Positions 48,017 through 58,496 of a stretch of 64,000 nt of DNA are shown in pieces. This DNA comes from Voacanga thouarsii. Its lineage: Eukaryota > Streptophyta > Magnoliopsida > Gentianales > Apocynaceae. Numbering within the stretch: the stretch's first letter is position 1; every line of letters starts with the position of its first letter. Below the pieces are notes generated by a model. The model ran no database searches. It worked only from the letters and a program-made list of their open reading frames with translations, and had not been told where the DNA came from. A program made the position numbers and the translations under genes. Location: positions 1,240,001-1,304,000 of the forward strand of contig JANUWF010001052.1 of assembly GCA_026120185.1 (NCBI GenBank), in the 5' to 3' direction.

Positions 48017-48283
48017 ACTCTAATTGGCCATCTTACCTATATAAAATAGCTGGTTAGTATTATGTATACATACATTATAATTAAGTTAGTAAAGGTATAC
48101 AAGCCAAGGTACAAATTAAGTTACAAGGAATTGCAGCATACAGAGACATTGAAGTACAAGAATATAACAAAACAAAATATAGCACCTAATCATACAAGGA
48201 ACATATATACATATTCACATATTTATATACAAACATATTAATATGGTTAAATCAACAAAAATCCAAGCTCTCATGTTATTATT

Positions 48284-48300
48284 CCTCGGCAACGGCGCCA
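48284..48300 (-). other. Primer-binding site of the Athila-like element (tRNA-Asp type)
   Basis: On the minus strand TGGCGCCGTTGCCGAGG lies six bases after the LTR end (...CGCATCA). This is the standard Athila/Tat primer sequence with one change. Confidence 0.92.
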
Positions 48301-48306
48301 AAAACT

Positions 48307-49172
48307 TGATGCGTAAATTTTGGGCATATAAAATTATCTATTTTAAATCCATCTTTTAATCAAGTTTTAATTAAAATATTAATTCCAAAATACACATGTG
48401 AGCAAGTATACTCATCGCAAGCATAGTACAAGGAATTAACGAGTGTCGATCCTCAAAATAACAAGTACACACTAATCATTTTTCTTTCATTGTTTAACTG
48501 ACCCAAATAAAGTAAGAAAAGAATAAAAAGAAAAACTAAAGAAACATATACAACTTAAGGATGTAGGTTTATGCAATTTAGACAATTACCATAGAAAACA
48601 TAACAATGAACCAATTTGCAATTCTATCAATTAATTATCATCTTGGCATTATGAAGGAATATAAAGTAAAACTCAATCGTCTCACAAGTCATGATTCTAC
48701 TTAGTTAAATTCCACTTCATGTCCCAATCCATGGAATCCTATATTTTGATTATATTAACAGATTTGCCAATCAAGCTAATCCTAACCAAAACATGTATTA
48801 GGTTCAATTCCTTATAAACATGAAATTAGCTAATAACCTTTTGCTCGAGGCAAAATTAACTAACTTTTGATCACTTAATCCTATAACCTTAACTTCGTCA
48901 CTCAAGTCCATTAAGATTAGACAAATACGAAATCAATGCAATGAAACTTCTAACATCGTCGTCTCAAATAAATTAGAAGAACTTGCATCAATAACCAATG
49001 AATTCAAGGAATCAAATATCAAAGATGACAAAGAATTAATCAAATAACTAAATTAACCCAAAATCATGAATCCCAAAATAATGTTATATTATAATGAAAA
49101 CATTGAATACATCATTATTAAAGAAAAAGAAGATAAAGAGAAAAGAAACCACTCATAGACAAGCCTCTTTCT
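48307..49172 (-). repeat. 5' LTR of the Athila-like element, truncated
   Basis: It matches 21770-22370 and 37236-37500 closely, then stops at AAGCCTCTTTCT where copia sequence begins. About 675 bp of U3 and its promoter are missing, so this 5' LTR is unlikely to start transcription. Confidence 0.88.
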
Positions 49173-49766
49173 ATGTCATTTCTCTTTTTATTATCAGGTT
49201 CAATTTGAATATTGTATACTTGATTTCTAATAGGATGTATATAAAAGAGATTTTCATACATGCTTCTTGTACAAATTAAATTACTATCTCTCCTGATAGA
49301 AACACCAGAATGGAAAGAAACAGAATATCCTTGATTCATCAATTTGGAAACTGAAATCAAATTTTGTTTAAAACAAGAAACATATAAAATATCTTTTAAA
49401 ATTAACTTCCTATTACAATAAAAAATAAGCTCAAGATTTCCCACTGCTTTAGCCCATATTCTTACTCTATTACCTACTTAAAGTCCGTGCTCACTCTTGC
49501 TGAGTCTCCTTGTCCTTCTGAACCCTTGCAAAGAGTTATAGACATGGTCAATGGCTCCAGAATCAACTATCCAGGAAAATATTGATCCAATCATCAAAAT
49601 AGACTCTAGGTATAGAGCAATACCTGAAGTAAACTTGGCTAAGAAGTCCGAATAATCTTTCTTCCAATGTCCCTTCTTGCCACACTTGAAGAATTTACCT
49701 TTGGGCTTCCCATTGGGCTTGGCCTGACTAGATACTTTGGGCTGGGCCCCTGCGTTGTTCTGGACC
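49173..49766 (-). pseudogene. Copia element C: zinc-knuckle, protease and GAG-pre-integrase remnants
   Basis: 49444-49173 has GNLELIFYCNRKLILKDILYV, FKQNLISVSKLMNQGY and the RDSNLICT stretch, the sequence between copia protease and GAG-pre-integrase. 49500-49610 encodes the protease DSGA-like region in broken form. Near 49690-49660 the zinc knuckle reads FFKCGKKGHWK...Y, with two of its three cysteines replaced. It ends abruptly where the Athila LTR begins. Confidence 0.78.
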
Positions 49767-50468
49767 TTATTCTTCTTGAATTTTTTGAGTTTTTACCTTA
49801 ATTTCAGAAGAAGAAGTAGAACGAGAGACCAAAACCTTTGACACGGGCTTCATGATCTTCTTTGCTGCCTGGAGCTCTTTCACAAGCTCCATGAGATTCA
49901 TATCCAACTTGTTCATATTGTAGTTCAACTTGAACTGAGAATATGAATTAGACAGAGTTTCAAGAACTATGTCAATTTGGCTCTCAAGATCTATCATTGC
50001 ACCTAGGACCTTAGCCTCTTCAAAGTAGGTAATCATCTTGAGCAGATACTCTCGAACCGATGCGCCCTTAGCCATCTTAGTGTTTATGATTGCCCTTGGA
50101 GCTTCCTGTCTTGTAGGCCGACTTTTATCAGTAAACATGGTACGCAATGACAAATCCATATCGTACGCAGTGGCCATGTGCTCATGCTTAGATTGGAGCA
50201 CACTAGACATAGAAGCCAACATATAGCACTTAGCCATCTCATCGGCTTTCTTCCTTGCCTTCTCGGCCTCTCGCTCCTGATTAGTGGATTCTTCCCCAAT
50301 CTCAGGGCAGGGATCCGTAGGAACATACTTGTACTCCTCGGCAGTAAGTGCTATGTTCAGGTTCCTCTTCCACTCTACATAATTTGGACATGTCAACTTA
50401 TTCTCCTTGAGAATGATTGACAATGGATTGGAACCAGACATTTCTGAAATATTGCGAAAAACATTCAT
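49767..50468 (-). CDS. Copia Gag (element C), nearly full N-terminal two thirds
   Basis: An open run of 233 codons. The real start is probably Met10 (MSGSNPL...). It has the UBN2/gag-polypeptide features of Tork/Tnt-like elements: NKLTCPNYVEWKRNL, AEEYKYV, a coiled and charged segment, LASMSSVLQ, and the LVKELQAAKKIMKP region before the zinc knuckle. It is an intact stretch of a dead element, since the zinc knuckle and everything downstream is broken. It is the best preserved gag in the window. Confidence 0.85.
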   Translation of the reverse strand: MNVFRNISEMSGSNPLSIILKENKLTCPNYVEWKRNLNIALTAEEYKYVPTDPCPEIGEESTNQEREAEKARKKADEMAKCYMLASMSSVLQSKHEHMATAYDMDLSLRTMFTDKSRPTRQEAPRAIINTKMAKGASVREYLLKMITYFEEAKVLGAMIDLESQIDIVLETLSNSYSQFKLNYNMNKLDMNLMELVKELQAAKKIMKPVSKVLVSRSTSSSEIKVKTQKIQEE

Positions 50469-51339
50469 TTAGTTTGCAAGAAATAAAAATGCACATTCTT
50501 TATATTATTTCTTTAATAATAAATAACTCTTAAAACCATTATCAATAATAATAGTTTGGCTCTTAGAGAAACTAACAGAGCTTTGTAGGAAAATTAATAG
50601 CATTCTAAGTTAAGTGTATAACCATCACAAATTAAAACTTTCTAAATAGGTAATGGTATAGAAAAAAGTTCCACCGATACGATGACCACTGATTCACACC
50701 ACCTACAGGCAATCTAGTGCTAAAAACCTCCAACGTAGGTTGGTTGATCCTAACAAATACCCTAGACTTTTAATTTTACTCTTCTATTAGTTCTAAATAC
50801 TTGTGGAAATCCATCCTATAGGGGGTCATGCTCAGAATGACACGAGAAAATCCACTATCTCTAATGAGAATTGTGACGGAAGCTATGGGGTCGTTGGAAC
50901 CCCTCTCCTACTTAATCTTTTATTCAAAATAGAGTTTTAGGCCCAAAAATATTTTTCATAATCTTATGGTTTCATTAACTTTAGTAAAAAAACTAAAATT
51001 CAATATTATTCTCTATGTCAAGGATTAAATCCTTTGAGAGAATAAATTATGAATTTATTTTACTATTCTAAGTTAATAACCAAGTAAAACTTTATTAAAT
51101 GACCTTAAGTTCAACATTATTCTCTATGTCAAGGATTAAACCCTTATAGAGAATATATCATGAACTCTTTTATTTTTAAAATTTCTTAGATTAAAATATT
51201 TTATCAAAAACCGTTCTATCTAGTGAGATTTTAGTCTCACAAGAACTTGCTCATTTGATCACAAAAATGAAATAAGCATGACAAAAGAGTATCATGCTTA
51301 TTGTGAAAGGATTTCTAGTCCCTGGCCCTGCTTGGTCCC
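50469..51339. other. Copia leader-like noncoding region between elements C and D
   Basis: No ORF. It includes a duplicated block TATTCTCTATGTCAAGGATTAAA at about 51003 and 51117 with similar flanks (unit about 114 bp). By position it is the 5' leader upstream of gag of element C, but no primer site or LTR separates it from RNase H of element D. Confidence 0.5.
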
Positions 51340-51880
51340 GTTGCCATCCCTATATTCCACCACGATTTCTTGTCTCTGAATGAATTCCCAGATCAAGTGC
51401 TACTTTCTCTAGATGTGTTTACCTTCCTTGTAGTTCCTTGGTTCTTTTGATTGCGAAACAGTTCCCGAGTTGTCACAATCGGCTTGTTTTTGTGTGGAAC
51501 AACTCCAAGTTCTAAAAGGAACTTTTGAAGCTAAACAGCTTCCTTGAATTGCTCTGAAGCTATCACATACTCAGCTTCCATAATTGAGTCAGCAATGCAA
51601 GATTACTTAATTCTGCTTCAGACAAGATAAAGACGTATCCACTAGTGGATTTTCTTTCATCCTTGTCTGCTTGAAAGTCTGAGACTGTGTATCTATTAGG
51701 AACTAAATCATCAGTCCTATAAACTAGTATATAATCTCTCGTTCCCTTGAGATACTTGAGTATATACTTTATAGCTTGCCAATAAACTTCTTCTGGGTTT
51801 AACTGATATTTGCTAACTATGCTTACGATAAAACAAGTATCCGGCCTTGTACACAGCATGACATACCTAAGACTTTTCAC
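51340..51880 (-). pseudogene. Copia RNase H, element D
   Basis: 51880-51563 covers the RT/RNase H junction (LRYVMLCTRPD, YWQAIKYILKYLKGTRDYILVY, then DERKSTSGYVF). The GYxDAD block reads VSDFQADKD, so the first RNase H Asp region is altered. The reading continues in other frames to about 51340, where the KHI-RK...LIRE and WWNIGMATG pieces mark the RNase H end. Confidence 0.78.
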
Positions 51881-51899
51881 AACTGAAGTATAGAGAATC

Positions 51900-52740
51900 T
51901 TACTTATCCTGTCTTTTTCTTCTTGTATCTTAGGGCAGTCTTTTGAATAAGAGACAACCTATGTTTGTAAGAGATTTGTGCTCCATTGCATGAGTCCATG
52001 TTGAACTTAGCCAACATCTTGTCAATATATATGGCCTGGGATAAATCTAACATTCTCTACTTTCTATTTCTAAGAAGTTTGGTATCAAGAATGTAAGTGG
52101 CTTCTCCCAAGTCTTTTATATTAAATTGACTAGATAACCGAACTTTTGTTAATGACAATGTTCTTACATTATTACCAATGAGTAGAATGTCATTGACATA
52201 CAAAAAAAGAAAAATCATATTTAAACCTTCTTATTTTTTGTATATGCATAGTTCATCATCGTTTTGAGTAAATCTATAAGATTTTATGGTCTCTTCAAAA
52301 TGAATATTCCATACTCTAGATGTCTACTTAAGTCCATAAATGAATTTCTTAAGCTTACAAACTATGTATTCTTGGCCTTTCGTAATGAAACATTCCGATT
52401 AGGATATCTAGATGTCTTCACTCCAATGGCCATACGGATGGATTTTAGCATAGCTACCAAGGAAAAAAATTTCTTATAATCGATCTCCTCTTTCTAAGTA
52501 TATTATTTTTCCACAAGCCTAGCTTTGAAAGTTTTTATCTTCCCATTCGCTCCCTTCCTCTTATATTCCCACTTATACCTAATGAGTTTTATCCCTTCAA
52601 GTAAAGTTATAATATTCTAAACCTGATTAAAGTATATAGACTCAATATCGGCTTTCATTACTTCATGCCATATGTCTGCATCGATATCAATAATGGTCTC
52701 TTTGTATCTAGTAGGATTTTGTTCTTGGTAATCGAAGACA
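51900..52740 (-). pseudogene. Copia reverse transcriptase, element D, with altered active site
   Basis: Pieces of copia RT can be read in several frames on the minus strand. The active-site motif near 52206-52168 reads YVNDILLIGNN, so the first catalytic Asp of YVDD is Asn. Stops and frameshifts are frequent, and this is an old copy. Confidence 0.75.
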
Positions 52741-53687
52741 AGGTCAAAGATCTCTCCAGTTCACCTTTTTAGAACCCTAGATAGCCTCCCATTATGATGA
52801 GGCTCCTTTTGTACAGTATTCTTAGGTTGTGTGTCTTCTTGTTCTATAATTGGGTTATTAGAAGTTCGCTCAGTAGATAACTTTTCCATGAGTTCCATCC
52901 TAGTTGAACCTTTAGTAGATGTACTTTGTTTATCCTCTAATTATCTAGTATTAGTACTTACTAGAACTTTTTACTCATTGGAATGATACAAGTAACCACT
53001 TTTTGTCCCTTTTGGATACCTAATAAAATAATATAATTTTGATCTTAGTTTTAATTTATTTCTCTTAATCAGTACATAAGTAGGATATTCTCATATTTTG
53101 AGATAGTTCAGACTTAGCTTTCGCCTGGTCCACATCTCATAGAGCATCTTAGATACTGATTTGGAAGGTACCAAGTTCAAAATATATATCGCTGTTTCTA
53201 GAGCATATCTCCAAAAAGAGATTGGGAGAGTCGCATGAGACATCACACTTCAAACCATTTTCATCAATATTTTGTTCCTTCTCTCAATTACTCCTTTTTG
53301 CTGGGGTGTCCCAGGAGCACTGACTTGGAGATACGTACCATATAATTCCTAAACTCACCTAGAAGATACTCTCCACCATAATTCGATCGAAGGGTTTTGA
53401 TTAGTTTACCTGTTCTACACTCCATCTTAACCTTATACTCTTTGAACTTGTCAAAAGAATCAGATTTGTGTCTCATCAAGTAAACGTAACCGAACTTTGT
53501 ACAATCATTCGTGAAGGTAATAAAGTACTCAAAACCTTCCCTAACTGGTGTGGATAGTGGACCCCACACATTAGTACAAACTACACTTAGTATCTTAGTA
53601 TATTCTTGGCTCTTTCTGCCTTTTAAGTAAAAAACCTTTTAGTCATCCTCCCTATAAGGCATGATTCATATTGAGACCAACTTTCTA
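52741..53687 (-). pseudogene. Copia integrase, element D
   Basis: 53569-53288 carries the core segment GPLSTPVREGFEYFITFTNDCTKFGYVYLM and LRSNYGGEYL. The second catalytic Asp (normally RSDxGGEY) is Asn. The HPSKKE end corresponds to the TPQQNG...E region, where the reading stops. The C-terminal part to about 52750 is recognisable only in fragments. Confidence 0.78.
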
Positions 53688-54380
53688 ACCTCAATAAGCC
53701 TAAAGGCCCATTATAGATTAACCTTTGAATCTTGATTGAGTTAATATGACCCAACTTTAGATGTCATAAATACGTGTCATTAATATTGTGCTTTCTCTTC
53801 TTATTTAAAGATTCACTTTGAGAGTTATTTGCTTGATTGTTAATAGGATTTACGAAGAATAAATTTTCATGCATGTGCTCAATATATAAAATATTTCTAT
53901 CTCTACTGATAGAAATACCAAAATAGAATAAAACAAAATACCATGATTAATAAGTTTTGTAATTGAAATCAAATTCTGTTTAAAATCGGGTACATATAAA
54001 ATACCCCTCAGTAAAATTGTTCTATTACAATCAAAATGAAGTTCTAGATCTCCCACTGCTTGAGTCGATACTCCTGCTCCATTTCCTACTCGGAGATCAT
54101 GCTCGCCTTTCCCGAGTCTCTTTATCTTCCTAAACCCTACAAGGAGTTACAGATATTGTCAGTGGCTCCGAAATCAACAATCCAAATGGATAATAATCCA
54201 TTCATTGTAATAGACTCAAGTTAGTAAGCTTTACCCGCAGGGTTTTTCTTGGCCAAAAGGTCTAAACACTCCTTTTATAGTGTCCTTTTTTGCTGCATTT
54301 GAAGCATTTTTTGTTGGGCTGGGTTGCCGGCTTTCTTTTCTTCTTTTTGAACTTTCTGTGGTTGGGTCCAGTTTTGGAAG
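53688..54380 (-). pseudogene. Copia protease/GAG-pre-integrase remnant, element D
   Basis: 54056-53850 has GDLELHFDCNRTILLRGILYVPDFKQNLIS, the same region as in element C and clearly related to it. The protease site and zinc knuckle between 54060 and 54330 are present only as broken pieces. Confidence 0.75.
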
Positions 54381-57062
54381 AAGATGACTCAGCAACCAAG
54401 GCTTTAGACTAAGTCCTCATGACCTTTTCCGCCATATGAAACTCTTTCATCAGCTCCATTAGAGTCATTTCTAACTTGTTCATGTCATAATTCAACTTGA
54501 ATTGAGTAAAAGAGTCCAACAAAGTCTCGAGTTCGGTAAAGTCTCGAGAACCATGTCCACTTGGCTCTCGGGGTCAATAGTGGCCCTGAAGACTTCTACT
54601 TATTTGAAAGTAGCAATCATCTTGAGTATATGCTCACTGACTAATACTCTCTCAGCCATCTTGGAGTTCATGATCCCCCTAAGAGTCTCCTATCTTGTGG
54701 GTAGGCTCTTGTTGGTGAACATTGACGGTTTAAAAACAGGGAAGCATGCTCACGGGAGGAAAACAAAAATAGAGAAAAAAAACTACAAGCCTTAATGGCA
54801 GCACGAAAGCGTTAAGATCATACATGTGCGTACTTTAAACCTCTTAGGTTGTGTAGGAGTGGATTGAACCACGGGAATAGCTTCGTCTTGCCCGCTTGAA
54901 GAAGCTACCGGTTGTAATCCTTCCAATCTCCTGCATCTTCTTAGGTGCATTAATGCCAAGATTTTCAGCTCTCAGAATATGCCACTGCCCAACTTCTTGT
55001 TGGTGAACACAACAGTGAAGAAAAGTGATCTCAATCCTTCTTGGTTCTACTGCTATTGGTTAGCAAAGCACCAAGAACAAGAGGGTGAAAAGAGGCTCAC
55101 GAGAGAGAGAAAGCTGCGTGAGGGAGAGAGGAAAAACTAGGGAGAATTAGGGTTTTCTATTTCCAAGAGTCTTGTTTATTGTTAGCCAAAACTAGGTCTC
55201 CAACATCTGATAAACATATCCCTCGGGATATCATATTTTAAACACCCGGATGTTATCCAGAGAATAAATTTGGCTTAACCCTAAACTCATTTGAACCGCA
55301 TCTGAGAGAAACCCTATGGTCCAAGCTATTGTGCCAAAATAATATTTATTATTTTTCTTTGACCCAAGAGGCCCAAAATAATAAACATTAATTATTTATT
55401 TCCTGGATTTATAGAAATAACTCAATAAATAATTAATGAGCCCAAATGAACCAAAATAATTAAACTTTAATTATTTATTTCTTGGGCTTATATAAATAAC
55501 TCAATAAATAATTAAGCATTAATTATTTCTCTCTAGTTTAAGCCCAGGTTAATTTTCTAATTATTCAAACTGGACCTATGCCCTGAATAATTAATTGACC
55601 AATTAAACCAGATAATTAATTTCTCTCAACTCCTATTTTTATTTACTTATTTATTTTATTTTATTCCAGTCTAATAATAAATTAGACTTCCTAAATAAAA
55701 TAAAATAAAATCCTCTTTAATTGAGACCAATTCCTCAACCCAAAATTAATTAGGACTTACGGGCTATTCTGAGGACCAAAAAGACACATCGCCTTGGTTG
55801 CTAAAATGATCAAAATACCCCTGCTATATAAATAGCTGTATTCTGTATTTTAAATATTTTCTAATATTACCATAAGAAAATATTGACCCCAAGGACAACG
55901 CTGCGTTAGCAAAGTCTCCGACTTACATGTGAAATGACTAAAATACCCCTCTACACATCGCTGTACATTTAGAGAGGAAGAAGTGTACTAACACCCCTCT
56001 AAATAGCATCTACCATCCTTACGCTTCTAGTCCAATGATCCACGACCTCCTGGAGTGTTTTCGCTTTCCAAGGAAGCTACCCTAAAGCAAACATCCAAGT
56101 CATGTTTCCCAGGGCCCTGAACACTTTAGATTATTCGGACAACCACAATGGGCGATATTGTATAGAAACTATCTTATACAAGTCTGTCTTAACTAACTAG
56201 TTACATAAACCCAATATGCAAGTATATTGGTTCTACTATAGAACCTCAACTATAGTATATCAAAGTATATGCTTCCAGCTTCATCAAACCACCAAATCAT
56301 ATTCAAGTTGTAGAGTATTAGTTTACGCTGCAGCGGTAGTAGTCTAGGTTTATACCATATAGTACTTTTAGAAACCACTACTACAGGTCGTGTCCTACGT
56401 ATTTGAAATACACTTATGTCATGAAGTGAGTGGACTACTCACTGGCTAAAGGTAAGTCATTCTCCATTTGGAATTCATAACAAATAACCTAAACATGATG
56501 AGATTCTCATTCTCATCAATAGGTTAAGAACAAATATTTATGTGTTTAAATAACCCGTGATCCATACCTTACTGTGAAAGACCACCATTCACATGGATTA
56601 CTTATTTAAACACAATTGGTCTGCTCCAAACGAAATTGTGCACAAATAAAATATAAATTCACAAACAATTTCTGAAATTAAATTCTTTTATTAAAATATT
56701 CGATTTTACATCAGAAACCTAGTCTAAGATGGCATACTATCCAACAAACATAGCGGCCAATACGTGTTAATGTAATATGCAGTGGCCATATGCTCATGTT
56801 TTGACTTGACCTCATTTGACATGGAGGCTAATATGGAGTATCGAGCCATCTCGTCAGCCTTTTTTCACTCCTTTTTAGCTTTTCACATCTCCTTGGTGGA
56901 ACTCTCGCTAATAATAGGATAAGGTTCGTATATAACATACTTATACTTTTCTGCAGTGAGTATTATGTCCAGGTTTCTTTTCCAATCCACAGAGTTTGGA
57001 CTCATTAGCTTATTCTCATAGAGTATAATAGCCAAAGAACTAAAAGAACCACTACCGACCAT
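54381..57062 (-). pseudogene. Copia Gag, element D, interrupted by a solo LTR
   Basis: The gag reading begins at the minus-strand ATG at 57062 (MVGSGSSSLAIIL..., then NKLMSPNSVDWKRNL and AEKYKYV), continues to 56752, and resumes on the other side of the solo LTR at 54717. Resemblance to the gag of element C is clear along the whole length. Stops and shifts break it apart from the LTR insertion. Confidence 0.78.
54723..56746 (-). repeat. Solo copia LTR (copy D), 2.0 kb
   Basis: The ends are TGACGGTTTAAAAAC...CTATCCAACA with a perfect 5-bp duplication AACAT at 54718-54722 and 56747-56751, inside gag of element D. Along its length it matches LTR copies A, B and C. No internal coding region or second LTR is present, so it is a solo LTR left by LTR-LTR recombination. 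Confidence 0.9.
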
Positions 57063-57143
57063 TTTTGAAAATAAAAAAATAAAAGAAAATTCTCAATTTA
57101 TGTAAGAACAAAAATTTGTGCACCTTTTCCTCATATTAAAATT

Positions 57144-58436
57144 CGTTAGCCCTAAGGACTTTCTTCTATGTTTTGACTAATAACAAACATTGATATGGAA
57201 TAACTTGTTAATCTATTGTGATAGGACATGTTTGACCTCTAATCTTCTAAGGCATTCAAATAAGATTATTTGGCAACTCTTTCGTGATCGAATTCAAGTA
57301 TGGAAGATCAAAAGAGAAAATCGAAGTATATAGAGTTACATATCAAGAACTCCTTATTAGAAGATCTTTAGACTAGGAAGTGTTATTAAGGTATATCTAT
57401 TATTTCCTATGTCTCATTATCTCTTTATTCATTTGACTTTACCTTGAAGCACCAAATGAGAAGATTTCAAAGTTTTTGAAAATTTCAGAATTTTGGATTG
57501 AATAGTTTAAATCCAAAAGATTCATCCAAAATCTTGTTAACTGTGTTGAAATATTTCTATCTGAGAAAGTGTCATTTTGGACTTACCTTTTGGATGCATC
57601 GTCATCCGAAACCCTAGTCCAAAATACGGATGAGTTTAAACAAAAAAATTATAGCCGTTTTTTTATGACTGTTGGCACTTTACTTTTTGGCTCTGTAAAT
57701 AGCCTCTAAAGCAAGTTTAGAGATAAGATTTTTGCAACATTCTTCTTAGAAACATTATTACTCAATATTTTTAAAAATCTTCTTTTATCAAAGCCTCAAA
57801 GTGAATTCATTTTGTATCAAAGGTAAAAGTATTTATGCTTTGTATCCGAGTGAACATCTGCTTAAATAAGTGAGCTCTTTACTGCTTTATTGATATTCAA
57901 AAATCTATTGTAGTGCAAGGTTATTGTGTAAAACCCGTTGAGGTGAGCCTTGTGTTGTTTAATGTTCAAGGTTGCAGAGTAAAACCCATTGGGATGAACC
58001 TTGTTTGGTGAGTGTATCAAGGTTATAGTGTAAAACCTAGTTGGAATGATCCTTGATGTAATTGCTTGTTTGAGAGGTTTTGGAAAACCTAGTATAGTGA
58101 TCCTCTCTTGTATGTGATACTGTTTTATTTCATTAAATGAAGTAAATGAAATCTAGTTGAAAATCCTTAAGTGTGAGCTTAAGGTAGTAGACGTAAATCT
58201 TGGTAGATCGAACCACTATACATTCCTCGTCTCACTTCTTTTCGTTATTCATTTACTGCTTTGAGTTCCTTTTTTGTCTGAGTTTGGATCTATATCTATG
58301 AGTTCTTGGACAACTTTTTATGTTCCTTAAAATTCGTCCAAGCAACTTTGTGATCATCATTATTTTGCATTTTAGACAAGTCGAAAAAATTTTCTAACTT
58401 GCCAAAAACCTTATTCACCCCCCCTAAGGTTTTTCA
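57144..58436 (+). repeat. 5' LTR of SIRE-like copy 2
   Basis: 1,293 bp. The terminal dinucleotide reads CG instead of TG (CGTTAGCCC), and the end is TTTTTCA. The TATA box reads TGTAAATA (57694-57701). The R/U5 repeats number four here (about 57915-58110). It differs from the LTRs of copy 1 at many sites, so it is an older or separate lineage. Confidence 0.88.
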
Positions 58437-58438
58437 TT

Positions 58439-58450
58439 TGGTATTAGAGC
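58439..58450 (+). other. Primer-binding site of SIRE-like copy 2 (mutated)
   Basis: TGGTATTAGAGC, one base different from the standard TGGTATCAGAGC. Confidence 0.88.
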
Positions 58451-58496
58451 TTGGTCTACATACTCTTGGTTTAATAACCTTGTAGAAAAGATCTTA

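Larger units (their letters stand above)
21770..49172 (-). mobile_element. Athila-like Ty3/gypsy retrotransposon with nested insertions
   Basis: On the minus strand the order is a truncated 5' LTR (49172-48307), a tRNA-Asp-type primer site (48300-48284), gag, protease, RT, RNase H, integrase, a long 3' noncoding region, a PPT (GTGTGGGGGTA at 38184-38174) and a 3' LTR (38173-21770, split). The order PR-RT-RH-INT places it in Ty3/gypsy; the primer site and the RT/protease wording place it near Athila. Two later insertions account for much of its span: a SIRE-like copia (22371-37230) and a 4.3-kb LTR-like unit (39420-43720). Without them it is about 8 kb. All reading frames are interrupted. Confidence 0.85.
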
